From the NCBI RefSeq assembly GCF_910584465.1, contig NZ_CAJUBK010000041.1, positions 1 through 22,797 of the forward strand: 22,797 nt of DNA. Direction: 5' to 3'. Below the pieces are notes generated by a model. It was given only the letters and a program-made list of their open reading frames with translations. It ran no database searches and was not told where the DNA came from. Shown here piece after piece: positions 1 through 5,424 of the stretch. This stretch comes from an uncultured Oscillibacter sp. (lineage in GTDB: Bacteria; Bacillota; Clostridia; Oscillospirales; Oscillospiraceae). The first letter of the stretch is position 1. The number at the start of each line of letters is the position of its first letter. Position numbers and translations under genes: made by a program.

Positions 1-316
1 CCACGGGCTCAGGGTCCACAGGCTCGGGGTCTACGGGCTCAGGGTCTACGGGCTCAGGGTCTACGGGCTCGGGGTCCACAGGCTCAGGGTCCACAGGCTC
101 GGGGTCTACAGGCTCGGGGTCCACGGGCTCAGGGTCCACAGGCTCGGGGTCTACGGGCTCAGGGTCTACGGGCTCAGGGTCTACGGGCTCGGGGTCCACA
201 GGCTCAGGGTCCACAGGCTCGGGGTCTACAGGCTCGGGGTCCACGGGCTCAGGGTCCACAGGCTCGGGGTCTACGGGCTCAGGGTCTACGGGCTCGGGGT
301 CCACGGGCTCGGGGTC
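1..316 (-). repeat. 15-bp tandem repeat encoding VDPEP, with a 120-bp higher-order period
   Basis: A 15-bp unit (GTGGACCCCGAGCCC on the minus strand, with synonymous third-base variants) is repeated about 21 times in frame. Positions 1-120 and 121-240 are identical, and 241-294 continue the same pattern, so a block of eight units has been duplicated as one 120-bp unit. Nearly all differences between 15-bp units are silent (GTA/GTG, CCC/CCT). The array continues off the left edge. Confidence 0.95.
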
Positions 317-562
317 CGAAGTATCCGGCGTATCGTCCGGGCCAGGGCCCGAAGGGTCCTCCTCCGCCGGGCCGGGACCCTCGGGAGCGGGAGGGTCTTC
401 GGACGGGGCTTCCTCCGAAGAGGACGGGCCGCGATCTCCAGCATCGTCAGAAACGGACGGGGACTCGCCTGTATCTCCACCAACTTCGCCGTCAGCCAGA
501 GCGGGGAGGACCAGGAGCCAGCACGCCAGGAGCAAGGCCAGAAAGGGACGGAGTTTTTTCAT
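1..562 (-). CDS. Secreted VDPEP-repeat protein of the phage-like element (partial, 3' end off the window)
   Basis: The gene starts at ATG 562 and stays open to the left edge, so only the first 187 residues are visible. AGGTG precedes the ATG by about eight bases and overlaps the stop of the upstream 90-aa gene, suggesting coupled translation. Residues 1-23 form a clear signal peptide (KK, a Leu-rich core, then ALA before Asp24). Residues 24-82 are rich in Asp, Glu, Ser, Pro and Gly. From residue 83 the chain is about 21 units of V-D-P-E-P. Such acidic Pro-rich repeats usually make extended stalks or linkers on secreted proteins. In a filamentous-phage layout it could belong to a virion-tip or wall-spanning protein, but that is inference. 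The C-terminal domain, which would identify it, is not visible. Confidence 0.8.
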   Translation of the reverse strand, partial: MKKLRPFLALLLACWLLVLPALADGEVGGDTGESPSVSDDAGDRGPSSSEEAPSEDPPAPEGPGPAEEDPSGPGPDDTPDTSDPEPVDPEPVDPEPVDPEPVDPEPVDPEPVDPEPVDPEPVDPEPVDPEPVDPEPVDPEPVDPEPVDPEPVDPEPVDPEPVDPEPVDPEPVDPEPVDPEPVDPEPV

Positions 563-572
563 ATCGCATCAC

Positions 573-845
573 CTACCAATCGAATTTAGAGGGCTTACCG
601 TCCAGAGCCTTTTGTCGGTCGTTTTTGTACTTCTCCGCCGTGGTGGCCGCTCTGCCGTAGTCTCCGCCGCCCATGCGGGAGCCTGTGAGGTAGCCCAGGA
701 GGCCCAGGGAGAAGCGGATGAGGAACAGGGCGATGGCGAAGGCGGCGAAGGACACGCCCAGGCCGGGGACCTCCACGGAAAGGAACATATCCCAAACGTT
801 ATGGAAGAACTCCTTTGCGACCAGGGCAACGGGACTCTTGAACAT
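573..845 (-). CDS. 90-aa membrane protein, candidate virion protein
   Basis: The start at ATG 845 has a strong ribosome binding site (AAAGGAGGGAC, then AAGCC before the ATG). The protein has a short N-terminal amphipathic stretch, one long hydrophobic segment at about residues 28-54, then a hydrophilic basic tail ending KPSKFDW. Size, a single membrane span and a basic C-terminus fit a filamentous-phage coat or minor virion protein, but no family motif is recognised. It lies between the 52-aa membrane gene and the VDPEP-repeat gene in one minus-strand series. One copy of the element's 18-bp palindrome (863-880) sits just upstream of its ribosome binding site. Confidence 0.75.
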   Translation of the reverse strand: MFKSPVALVAKEFFHNVWDMFLSVEVPGLGVSFAAFAIALFLIRFSLGLLGYLTGSRMGGGDYGRAATTAEKYKNDRQKALDGKPSKFDW

Positions 846-876
846 GGCTTGTCCCTCCTTTTTTGAACGTGCACCT

Positions 877-1035
877 TCAAATGAAGATGTCGATGAATTT
901 GAAGAGGAAGTCGAAGATGATGGTCAGGATCTTGACCGCGATGATGAGGAACGCCACGCCGATGACGGCGGCGATGGGGAGGAACAGGCCGGAGGGGAGC
1001 CAGCTGTACAGCAGGGAGACCAAGCCTTGGAGCAT
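877..1035 (-). CDS. 52-aa very hydrophobic membrane protein, candidate minor coat protein
   Basis: ATG 1035 is preceded by AAAGGAGGTC at ideal distance, so a start further upstream at 1149 is rejected. The 52 residues are almost entirely apolar (LFLPIAAVIGVAFLIIAV, then an amphipathic Phe/Ile/Asp-rich tail). It probably inserts in the membrane as one or two helices. Filamentous phages encode similar tiny hydrophobic minor coat proteins (pVI, pVII, pIX types), but there is no recognisable sequence signature. It directly follows the 56-aa gene, whose stop is 17 bases upstream. Confidence 0.72.
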   Translation of the reverse strand: MLQGLVSLLYSWLPSGLFLPIAAVIGVAFLIIAVKILTIIFDFLFKFIDIFI

Positions 1036-1051
1036 GGGGCGGGACCTCCTT

Positions 1052-1222
1052 TCAGGTGAGCATACGGAGGATCGCGAAGAGGCACGCCAGGGAGAAGCAG
1101 CCGATGAGGGTGAATTTGAGGGCCAGGGGGAAAGCGTCGAAGATATCACGCATGGCCTCGAAGACCTTGGCGACCTCCCAGGGGATGGTCACGGTGGACC
1201 AGAGATGTTCGAAAAAGCCCAT
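1052..1222 (-). CDS. 56-aa membrane protein, candidate minor coat protein
   Basis: The ATG at 1222 lies one base after the stop codon of the adsorption-like gene (TGA 1226-1224), so translation is probably coupled. A GGAGTG sequence at the end of the upstream gene can act as ribosome binding site. The product has an amphipathic N-terminal half (about residues 1-31) and a hydrophobic C-terminal helix at about residues 31-55. Together with the 52-aa and 90-aa genes it forms a run of three small membrane proteins downstream of the adsorption gene, as in filamentous-phage structural modules. Specific role unknown. Confidence 0.7.
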   Translation of the reverse strand: MGFFEHLWSTVTIPWEVAKVFEAMRDIFDAFPLALKFTLIGCFSLACLFAILRMLT

Positions 1223-1223
1223 A

Positions 1224-2851
1224 TCATGCACTCCAATCGAAGGGATTCAAGAGGCCGAAGATATCGCTCGTCCCGTCCTTCAATGCGTCCAGGAACGCCT
1301 TCACGCCGGAGCTCGTGAAATCCTTGAACGTCTTCCAGAAGAAGGACAGGAAGTCTAGGAGGAGGCCGAAGATACCGGAGAACACGCCCTCACCGGATGC
1401 GTCCGGGTCCGAGGGGCCTGCGGGAGGGCTCGTCCCGGAGACGGCTTTATACTGCTCCTGACAGCGGGAACACTCATAGATGGTATAGCCTTCCTGGATG
1501 AGCTGGCCCGTATCGTCGTACTCGGTCGTCACGGTCTGTTTGACCTGCCAGTCATGGCCCAGGGCGGGGAGGGAGGTCTTTTGGGTCTGCTGACACTTGG
1601 AACAGGTCAGGACCTTGGAGCCGGGGAGGGTGCAGGTGGCGGGGGTGGTGCTGGTCTCGGCCCAGGCGTGCTCACAGGCGGAGGGAGGGAGCTCGGAGCC
1701 GGAGCCGTCGATGAGGTAGTAGATGGTGTAATTGTTGGTGATGGTGTCCCCGGACTCGTTGATGGTGGTCTCCGTGATGGTGATGTTTTCGTCGCCGTAG
1801 GTGACGGTGGAGGTCTTGCCTCCGTCCAGCTCCAGCTTATAGGAGCGGTCTGAGTAGTCGTAGGACCAGTTCGTGATGGGGGCGGTCGTGCCGGTCGCGG
1901 GGTTGTAGTATGTATTGTTCGTCTCGTTGACGATGGTCGAGTTATCTTCCACCTTCACTATCTGGCCGTTGTCCCCTACGATGCCGTAGTTGCCGCCGCT
2001 GATGCTAGTCGGACGGGTGGTCGTGTTGTAGGTAATATCTTTGTCTATGACGGTATCAGGGATAACCTCAAAGATAGGAAGGACGAAGTTAAAAGACGTA
2101 TATGTTTCAGATGCCCAATCTTGGTACTGGTTTGTTGTAGATATAGAAATCTGATAAGTGCTACTAGGCGTTAAACGCTTTGTATCAGAAGAAACGGGTG
2201 AAAGAAGTTGCTTTGATGTGATCGTGCCTCTATTTCCCTGGTATCGATAGTTAACCTGAAACGGTACATAAACACGATACGCACCATAATAAGGGAACGG
2301 ATTTATATAAACTGAAAAAGAACCAGGGAAAAAACAGGACGATAAGCAAACGAAAGAGTAGTGCCAGAAGGGTCGAACGTATACGATTCAAGATAGTTAG
2401 GGGCCTTTAAATTACCAGGAAAAAGTCCAAGAACATCCGCCCAGGTCGGTTGCCAGAGGAAGCCGCCAGTGGATGTATAGCCTTGTGCCGGGAGGGTCTC
2501 CACGTAGTCGTCGTAGGCGGGCTCTAGGACTTCTCCGGCGGATTTTTGGCAATTTTTACAAACGTAAAACATGCCAGTTTTGCCATTGACTGATGTATGC
2601 TGAGGGACGAAATCATGACGAGCGTTAAATCCCGGATTCTCAGCACCACCGGGACAAATATCATCCGAAAGGAAAGAACCAAGAAAATACGCTCCACTTT
2701 TTATTCCAGACGCAAGCCAAGAACCAAAATCGGGAGCTACTGCCATACCTTCAACAACTACGCTTGGGTCAATAGCAGAAGCTGGCACACATAAAGAAAT
2801 AATAATTGCAATTGCCATAAATCCTGATATAATATTTTTACAGGTCTTCAA
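1224..2851 (-). pseudogene. pIII-like adsorption/surface protein gene, interrupted by a frameshift
   Basis: The gene starts at TTG 2851, after AGGTGGTG, with a signal peptide ending PASA at about residue 26. The first frame runs to a stop at 2303. A second open frame covers 2387 to 1224 and continues the protein directly if one base is re-read at the T6 run (2334-2329, minus strand): the joined product would be about 542 aa. Both halves carry Cys-pair modules: one C-x2-C in the first part, then CEHAW...CSKC and GHDW...CSRC in the second. The latter two resemble the H-x-W/CxxC modules of clostridial surface proteins. The C-terminus has an apolar segment (IFGLLLDFLSFFW) that could anchor it in the membrane. 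A secreted, C-terminally anchored protein just before small coat-like genes matches phage pIII in position and layout; the sequence match to pIII is not shown. It is a real mutation, a base-calling error in the homopolymer, or slippage. Confidence 0.65.
2806..2833 (+). promoter_or_regulatory. Sigma-A-type promoter for the 66-aa plus-strand gene
   Basis: A -35 box TTGCAA (2806-2811) is followed by a 16-base spacer and a perfect TATAAT (2828-2833), with TG one base upstream of it (extended -10). It lies inside the signal-peptide coding region of the opposite-strand adsorption gene and would start RNA near 2840, about 38 bases before ATG 2878. Confidence 0.6.
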
Positions 2852-2877
2852 AAAATCACCACCTGGAGGAATACAAT

Positions 2878-3078
2878 ATGGATAATAGCGAACTTATCAT
2901 GAAAATACTTATGCTAATAATGGCAATAGTCTGGCTACTTATCATAATCGGAATTCCGATTGCAATCTTCTTTGCCATCAAGCATCTGATAAAGTTCACG
3001 ACCAGAACGATTTACGAGGAGAAGGCCAGGGCGGAGGAGAGACACCGCAAGAGCTATGACCCGGAGGAGGACCGCTAG
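2878..3078 (+). CDS. 66-aa membrane protein on the opposite strand of the element
   Basis: ATG 2878 has the ribosome binding site CTGGAGGAA seven bases upstream. After a short acidic N-terminus (MDNSE), residues 8-35 are very hydrophobic, followed by a basic and then highly charged tail (EEKARAEERHRKSYDPEEDR). It is AT-rich at the start and GC-rich toward the end. It has its own promoter (2806-2833) and a downstream terminator (3229-3257), making a stand-alone unit inside an otherwise minus-strand operon. That arrangement is typical of accessory phage genes such as superinfection exclusion or immunity, but no function can be assigned from the sequence. Confidence 0.75.
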   Translation: MDNSELIMKILMLIMAIVWLLIIIGIPIAIFFAIKHLIKFTTRTIYEEKARAEERHRKSYDPEEDR

Positions 3079-3084
3079 GGGCGG

Positions 3085-3213
3085 TTATCTAAAATTTTTG
3101 CGATGACAAAAAGGGCAGTATTTATCCTCCGGAACCACTAAAACCAAATGACCGCAGAGACGACAGCAAATCTTCCGATACCTCCAGAAAATACGACGCT
3201 CAAAGTAATACAT
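3085..3213 (-). CDS. 42-aa zinc-ribbon-like microprotein
   Basis: ATG 3213 is preceded by AAAGGAAG with seven bases spacing. The product is a basic N-terminal stretch (YYFERRIFWRYRK) followed by two Cys pairs, CRLC and CPFC, 18 residues apart: a classic four-Cys zinc-ribbon spacing in miniature. The gene converges with the 66-aa plus-strand gene, with only six bases between the stops. It follows the 42-aa membrane gene in the minus-strand series. It probably binds zinc and possibly nucleic acid; role unknown. Confidence 0.65.
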   Translation of the reverse strand: MYYFERRIFWRYRKICCRLCGHLVLVVPEDKYCPFCHRKNFR

Positions 3214-3228
3214 AGGGAACTTCCTTTC

Positions 3229-3257
3229 AAGGGCCGCTTAGCGGTCCTTTTTCTTTT
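3229..3257 (+). terminator. Rho-independent terminator of the 66-aa gene unit
   Basis: The stem AAGGGCCGC / GCGGTCCTT (one G-U pair) with loop TTA is followed by a T-rich run (TTTTTCTTTT) on the plus strand. On the minus strand there is no T-run after the stem, so it acts on plus-strand transcription only. Confidence 0.7.
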
Positions 3258-3366
3258 GAAAGTGCATTTTCAAGGAGCAGAAGAGCCAATCCTGGAACAG
3301 ACACAGGGCAAAGGCGAGGCCCAGGATGAGGTTGCCGAAAAGAATGGATTTCAGGAGCCAGGGCAT
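3238..3366 (-). CDS. 42-aa single-pass membrane protein
   Basis: ATG 3366 is preceded by AAGGAAGGAGGTCCCC, a near-perfect ribosome binding site. The product is a single hydrophobic helix (about residues 3-25: LLKSILFGNLILGLAFALCLF), then DWLFCS and a strongly basic tail ending KMHFQKKKDR. Small size, one span and a basic C-terminus are features of filamentous-phage coat-type proteins, though nothing identifies which. A copy of the 18-bp palindrome is inside the reading frame, encoding the LKMHFQ part. Confidence 0.68.
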   Translation of the reverse strand: MPWLLKSILFGNLILGLAFALCLFQDWLFCSLKMHFQKKKDR

Positions 3367-3487
3367 GGGGACCTCCTTCCTTTTTTCCGTGGGAAAAAAC
3401 AGGCATGTCCAGCGGGAAGGGAGTATACCGGGATAGGCCGAAGCTGATACGGCTCAGCGGGGCTTTATGGGGGTTTAGGCGGGGGCC

Positions 3488-3715
3488 TTATTTGCAGGGC
3501 TTCGTATCATACATGCCAGCATACATGGCGACGATTGTACGGAGCTCCATGGCCTCCAGACGGGTGACACGGCCCAGGGCGGCGGCGATGTCGATGTAGG
3601 CGGCGGCTCTGCCCAGGAAGAACAAGGGAGCACCTTCCGACGCCTCGACGGCGCTGGTGATGAAATCGCCGATGCCGTCATAGGTCAGGCTTTCGATATG
3701 TAACCAAGGCACCAT
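3488..3715 (-). CDS. 75-aa protein of unknown function
   Basis: The start chosen is ATG 3715, which follows AAAGGAGGCCGAC; a GTG at 3772 would extend the protein but has a poorer context and would translate through a palindromic repeat. The product is soluble, mostly helical in appearance (EAMELRTIVAMYAGMYD), with no signal peptide, membrane span or recognised motif. It lies between rep and the small membrane genes. I do not recognise it. Confidence 0.6.
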   Translation of the reverse strand: MVPWLHIESLTYDGIGDFITSAVEASEGAPLFFLGRAAAYIDIAAALGRVTRLEAMELRTIVAMYAGMYDTKPCK

Positions 3716-3805
3716 GTCGGCCTCCTTTGTATGTACGGGTCTTGAGGGGATACCCTCCTTTTGAAAGTGCACTTACTGGCGCTGGCGGGTTTACGATTTG
3801 TTCAT

Positions 3806-3834
3806 TTGACGAAAAAGCCTGATTTTGGTATTGT
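3806..3834 (+). promoter_or_regulatory. Sigma-A-type promoter for the 35-aa plus-strand gene
   Basis: TTGACG (3806-3811), a 17-base spacer and TATTGT (3829-3834) lie about 70 bases upstream of ATG 3904 on the same strand. It is one of the few promoters in the window with the standard TTGAC -35 core. Confidence 0.5.
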
Positions 3835-3903
3835 GTAAGTAGTCCAATCCCACACACAGCCAATTTGCCGATTGACTGATTACCAAAGAAAGGAGGCTTC
3901 TCC

Positions 3904-4011
3904 ATGCTTGAAAACATCCAGGCTTTAGCATCCAATCCCGTCGGGATGATGCTATTGCTTATCGTCGGCGGACACATCGCCGTTTTCGTCATGCGGTTAG
4001 TACGGAGATAA
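3904..4011 (+). CDS. 35-aa single-pass membrane microprotein
   Basis: ATG 3904 is preceded by AAAGGAGGCTTCTCC, a near-perfect ribosome binding site. The product has a short N-terminus (MLENIQALASNPVG), a hydrophobic helix at about residues 15-31 and ends in RLVRR. It is the second plus-strand gene in the element. In size and charge layout it resembles a filamentous coat protein (acidic start, one helix, basic end), but its reversed orientation and own promoter also fit an accessory or immunity peptide. The larger minus-strand frame across it (3678-4061) has no such start signal. Confidence 0.65.
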   Translation: MLENIQALASNPVGMMLLLIVGGHIAVFVMRLVRR

Positions 4012-4078
4012 AATTCCCAAAAACCTACCGGAGAGTTTGCGCTTTGTAAGTACACTTTCAAAAAGAGGGGTCTTGCGG

Positions 4079-4114
4079 GACCTCCGCCCGCTCCTGGATG
4101 TCGGGGCGGAGGTC
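4079..4114 (-). other. 11-bp inverted repeat overlapping the rep stop codon
   Basis: GACCTCCGCCC (4079-4089) and GGGCGGAGGTC (4104-4114) pair perfectly around a 14-base loop. On the minus strand the nearest T-run (CTTTTT) is about 15 bases beyond the stem, so it is a weak terminator candidate for rep; it might instead belong to a second-strand origin or packaging structure. Confidence 0.4.
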
Positions 4115-5123
4115 ATAGGGTCAATTGGTCCATTTCTTTGATGCTGGTATCATCGAGATCATCCGCCCATTTGTGGCGGTCTATGTAGGCTTGTACACTG
4201 ACATACTCTATGAACTTGCCGTTATCCTGGAACTCTATGACCTTGTGGATGCGGCGGTAGAACGCCTCACGGCTGGCAAGGTCCACGTTCATGTATTGAG
4301 CGTCCGGAGAGATGTTGGTGATGATGAAGACCTTGGTATAGCACGCCTGACGGTTGAAGTAGCGGCAGGGGAGCAGGAGCGGATAGCCGTCCAGGTAGTT
4401 CAGCATGTCGCCGTGCTTTAGACCGCCCCGAAACTCCTCGAAGATGAGCACGTCCTGGCCGTCATAGGTGTCGAAGGGGTGCCGGTAGTCCGTGACACGG
4501 TAGCAGTTGGCGTAACCGTAGCGGTCCATGACGGAGCGGGTCTTGCCGGAGCCCGTCTTGCCGAAGATGTAAGTCACGGTGAGGTCCCGCCAGGAGTTGG
4601 CGAACTGAGCGTCCCGGAGGGTGGAGCGGGTCCGTTCCACCTTGTCGATGAACTTCATCGCTCCGGGGACCTCCTCGATGACCTCCAGGTTGTTCGCTCC
4701 GTCTTTCAGGAGCTCCAGGATACGGTCCGTGTCTTTGCTTTTGCCCTGGCGCTCTATGGGGCACTCGCCGAACTCTTCGAAGGTGCCTTCCACGGAGGTG
4801 GTGCCTTTTTCCGTATCCTTCCATTTGCCGTCCTTGCGGATGTAGTCCCGGTTGTCCTGGCTGGTGCCCAGGACTTTTTCGATGTGAGCGCCGGGGAACT
4901 TGTTCTTGAGGGTGGAGAAGCGGCAGTTGGAGGGAGCGAGGTTGATGAAGAGATGCGTATGCGGGGTCTTCTCCTCGACCCCTATCTCGTCGGCCATGCA
5001 CCAGTAGGCCATGGTCTTGAAGGTACGGAGGACTTCACGGATCTTGTCGTGGGTCCAGCCATGTTCGGCGGGGTTGTTGAAGGTCAACTGCCATTTGCGT
5101 GAGGCTGTATCTTTTTCGTCCAT
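4113..5123 (-). CDS. rep: CRESS-type rolling-circle replication initiator (HUH endonuclease plus superfamily 3 helicase)
   Basis: Rep nicks the element's origin and unwinds DNA for rolling-circle replication. The 336 residues show the standard CRESS order. The endonuclease motif I is around WQLTFNNP (11-18), motif II HTHLFINL has the metal-binding His pair H55/H57, and motif III YIRK has the nicking Tyr94 and Lys97. The helicase Walker A is GKTGSGKT (188-195), Walker B is VLIFEEF (225-231) and motif C ends in Asn270 (VFIITN). The basic YRRI (289-292) may give the Arg finger. Length is close to circovirus Reps and bacterial pCRESS plasmid Reps. The start ATG 5123 follows AAGGCGG. The origin stem-loop (5231-5256) lies just upstream, and iteron-like TGTAACA copies lie in its leader, suggesting autoregulation. 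All key residues are present. Confidence 0.93.
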   Translation of the reverse strand: MDEKDTASRKWQLTFNNPAEHGWTHDKIREVLRTFKTMAYWCMADEIGVEEKTPHTHLFINLAPSNCRFSTLKNKFPGAHIEKVLGTSQDNRDYIRKDGKWKDTEKGTTSVEGTFEEFGECPIERQGKSKDTDRILELLKDGANNLEVIEEVPGAMKFIDKVERTRSTLRDAQFANSWRDLTVTYIFGKTGSGKTRSVMDRYGYANCYRVTDYRHPFDTYDGQDVLIFEEFRGGLKHGDMLNYLDGYPLLLPCRYFNRQACYTKVFIITNISPDAQYMNVDLASREAFYRRIHKVIEFQDNGKFIEYVSVQAYIDRHKWADDLDDTSIKEMDQLTL

Positions 5124-5136
5124 GAGGATACCGCCT

Positions 5137-5224
5137 TGTTACAAAAATTTCGGGGGTGTTACAGGCCGTGAGAGGAGTGGAGACCTTGCGGCGCAGGGGA
5201 TTTGAGAAAATGTTACATGTTACA
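5137..5224 (-). repeat. Four TGTAACA iteron-like repeats beside the origin
   Basis: TGTTACA (plus strand; TGTAACA on the minus) occurs at 5137-5143, 5157-5163, 5211-5217 and 5218-5224. The last two are in perfect tandem and end six bases from the origin stem. CRESS Reps recognise short repeats of this kind next to the origin hairpin; here they lie 3' of the hairpin on the presumed nick strand, as in circoviruses. Confidence 0.6.
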
Positions 5225-5230
5225 GAAGTT

Positions 5231-5256
5231 GCAGGGGGGTAATACTAGCCCCCTGC
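5231..5256 (-). other. Rolling-circle origin stem-loop with CRESS-virus nonanucleotide TAGTATTAC
   Basis: An 8-bp perfect stem (GCAGGGGG / CCCCCTGC) closes a 10-base loop. On the minus strand, the rep-coding strand, the loop reads CTAGTATTAC, containing the full nonanucleotide TAGTATTAC (5247 to 5239). In circoviruses and nanoviruses Rep nicks this sequence between the seventh and eighth bases (TAGTATT/AC) at the top of such a stem. A CRESS Rep is encoded 108 bases away and tandem iterons flank the hairpin, so an origin is strongly indicated. Confidence 0.85.
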
Positions 5257-5424
5257 GCCCCGCCGGGCTTGCGCCCGGCGGGGCCTCCGCTTATCAGGGA
5301 GGACAGGCGGAGGGTCTGTGCGGTAGAGCATACACCAGTGACGGGTCCGGCAGGTGTGGCACGTGCCGGGCCCGTAGGCAGAACAAGGGTAGTCGGTCTC
5401 CAGGTGGGAACGGCCTCCCTTCAT
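5245..5424 (-). CDS. 59-aa Cys-rich, basic-tailed small protein
   Basis: The start ATG 5424 overlaps the stop of the 87-aa gene by the classic ATGA arrangement, and GGTGAGACC lies just upstream. The product has four Cys (14, 22, 25, 31) in a C-x7-C-x2-C-x5-C pattern with nearby His (CHTCRTRHWC), suggestive of a small zinc finger. An Arg-rich tail (DKRRPRRAQARR) could bind DNA. Its stop codon TAG is the first three bases of the origin nonanucleotide, and its last codons run through the 12-bp GC hairpin, so coding and origin functions overlap. Role unknown; a DNA-binding replication or packaging accessory is a guess. Confidence 0.65.
   Translation of the reverse strand: MKGGRSHLETDYPCSAYGPGTCHTCRTRHWCMLYRTDPPPVLPDKRRPRRAQARRGAGG
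5257..5284. other. Perfect 12-bp GC hairpin abutting the origin stem-loop
   Basis: GCCCCGCCGGGC (5257-5268), loop TTGC and GCCCGGCGGGGC (5273-5284) pair without mismatch. It begins the base after the origin stem ends. No T-run follows on either strand, so it is not a standard terminator. A part of the origin or a packaging hairpin is possible. Confidence 0.6.

Noticed and set aside
1..316. CRISPR array
   Set aside because: The repeats are 15 bp, contiguous without spacers and in frame within a secreted protein.
877..1149. Extended 90-aa version of the 52-aa membrane gene
   Set aside because: The strong ribosome binding site is directly before ATG 1035, and the extension overlaps the 56-aa gene out of frame.
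3678..4061. 127-aa minus-strand frame
   Set aside because: It begins in one palindrome copy without a ribosome binding site and is antisense to the well-supported 35-aa gene; the composition looks like chance.
3993..4106. 39-aa minus-strand frame just after rep
   Set aside because: It starts in the hairpin, has no ribosome binding site and shows no protein-like features.
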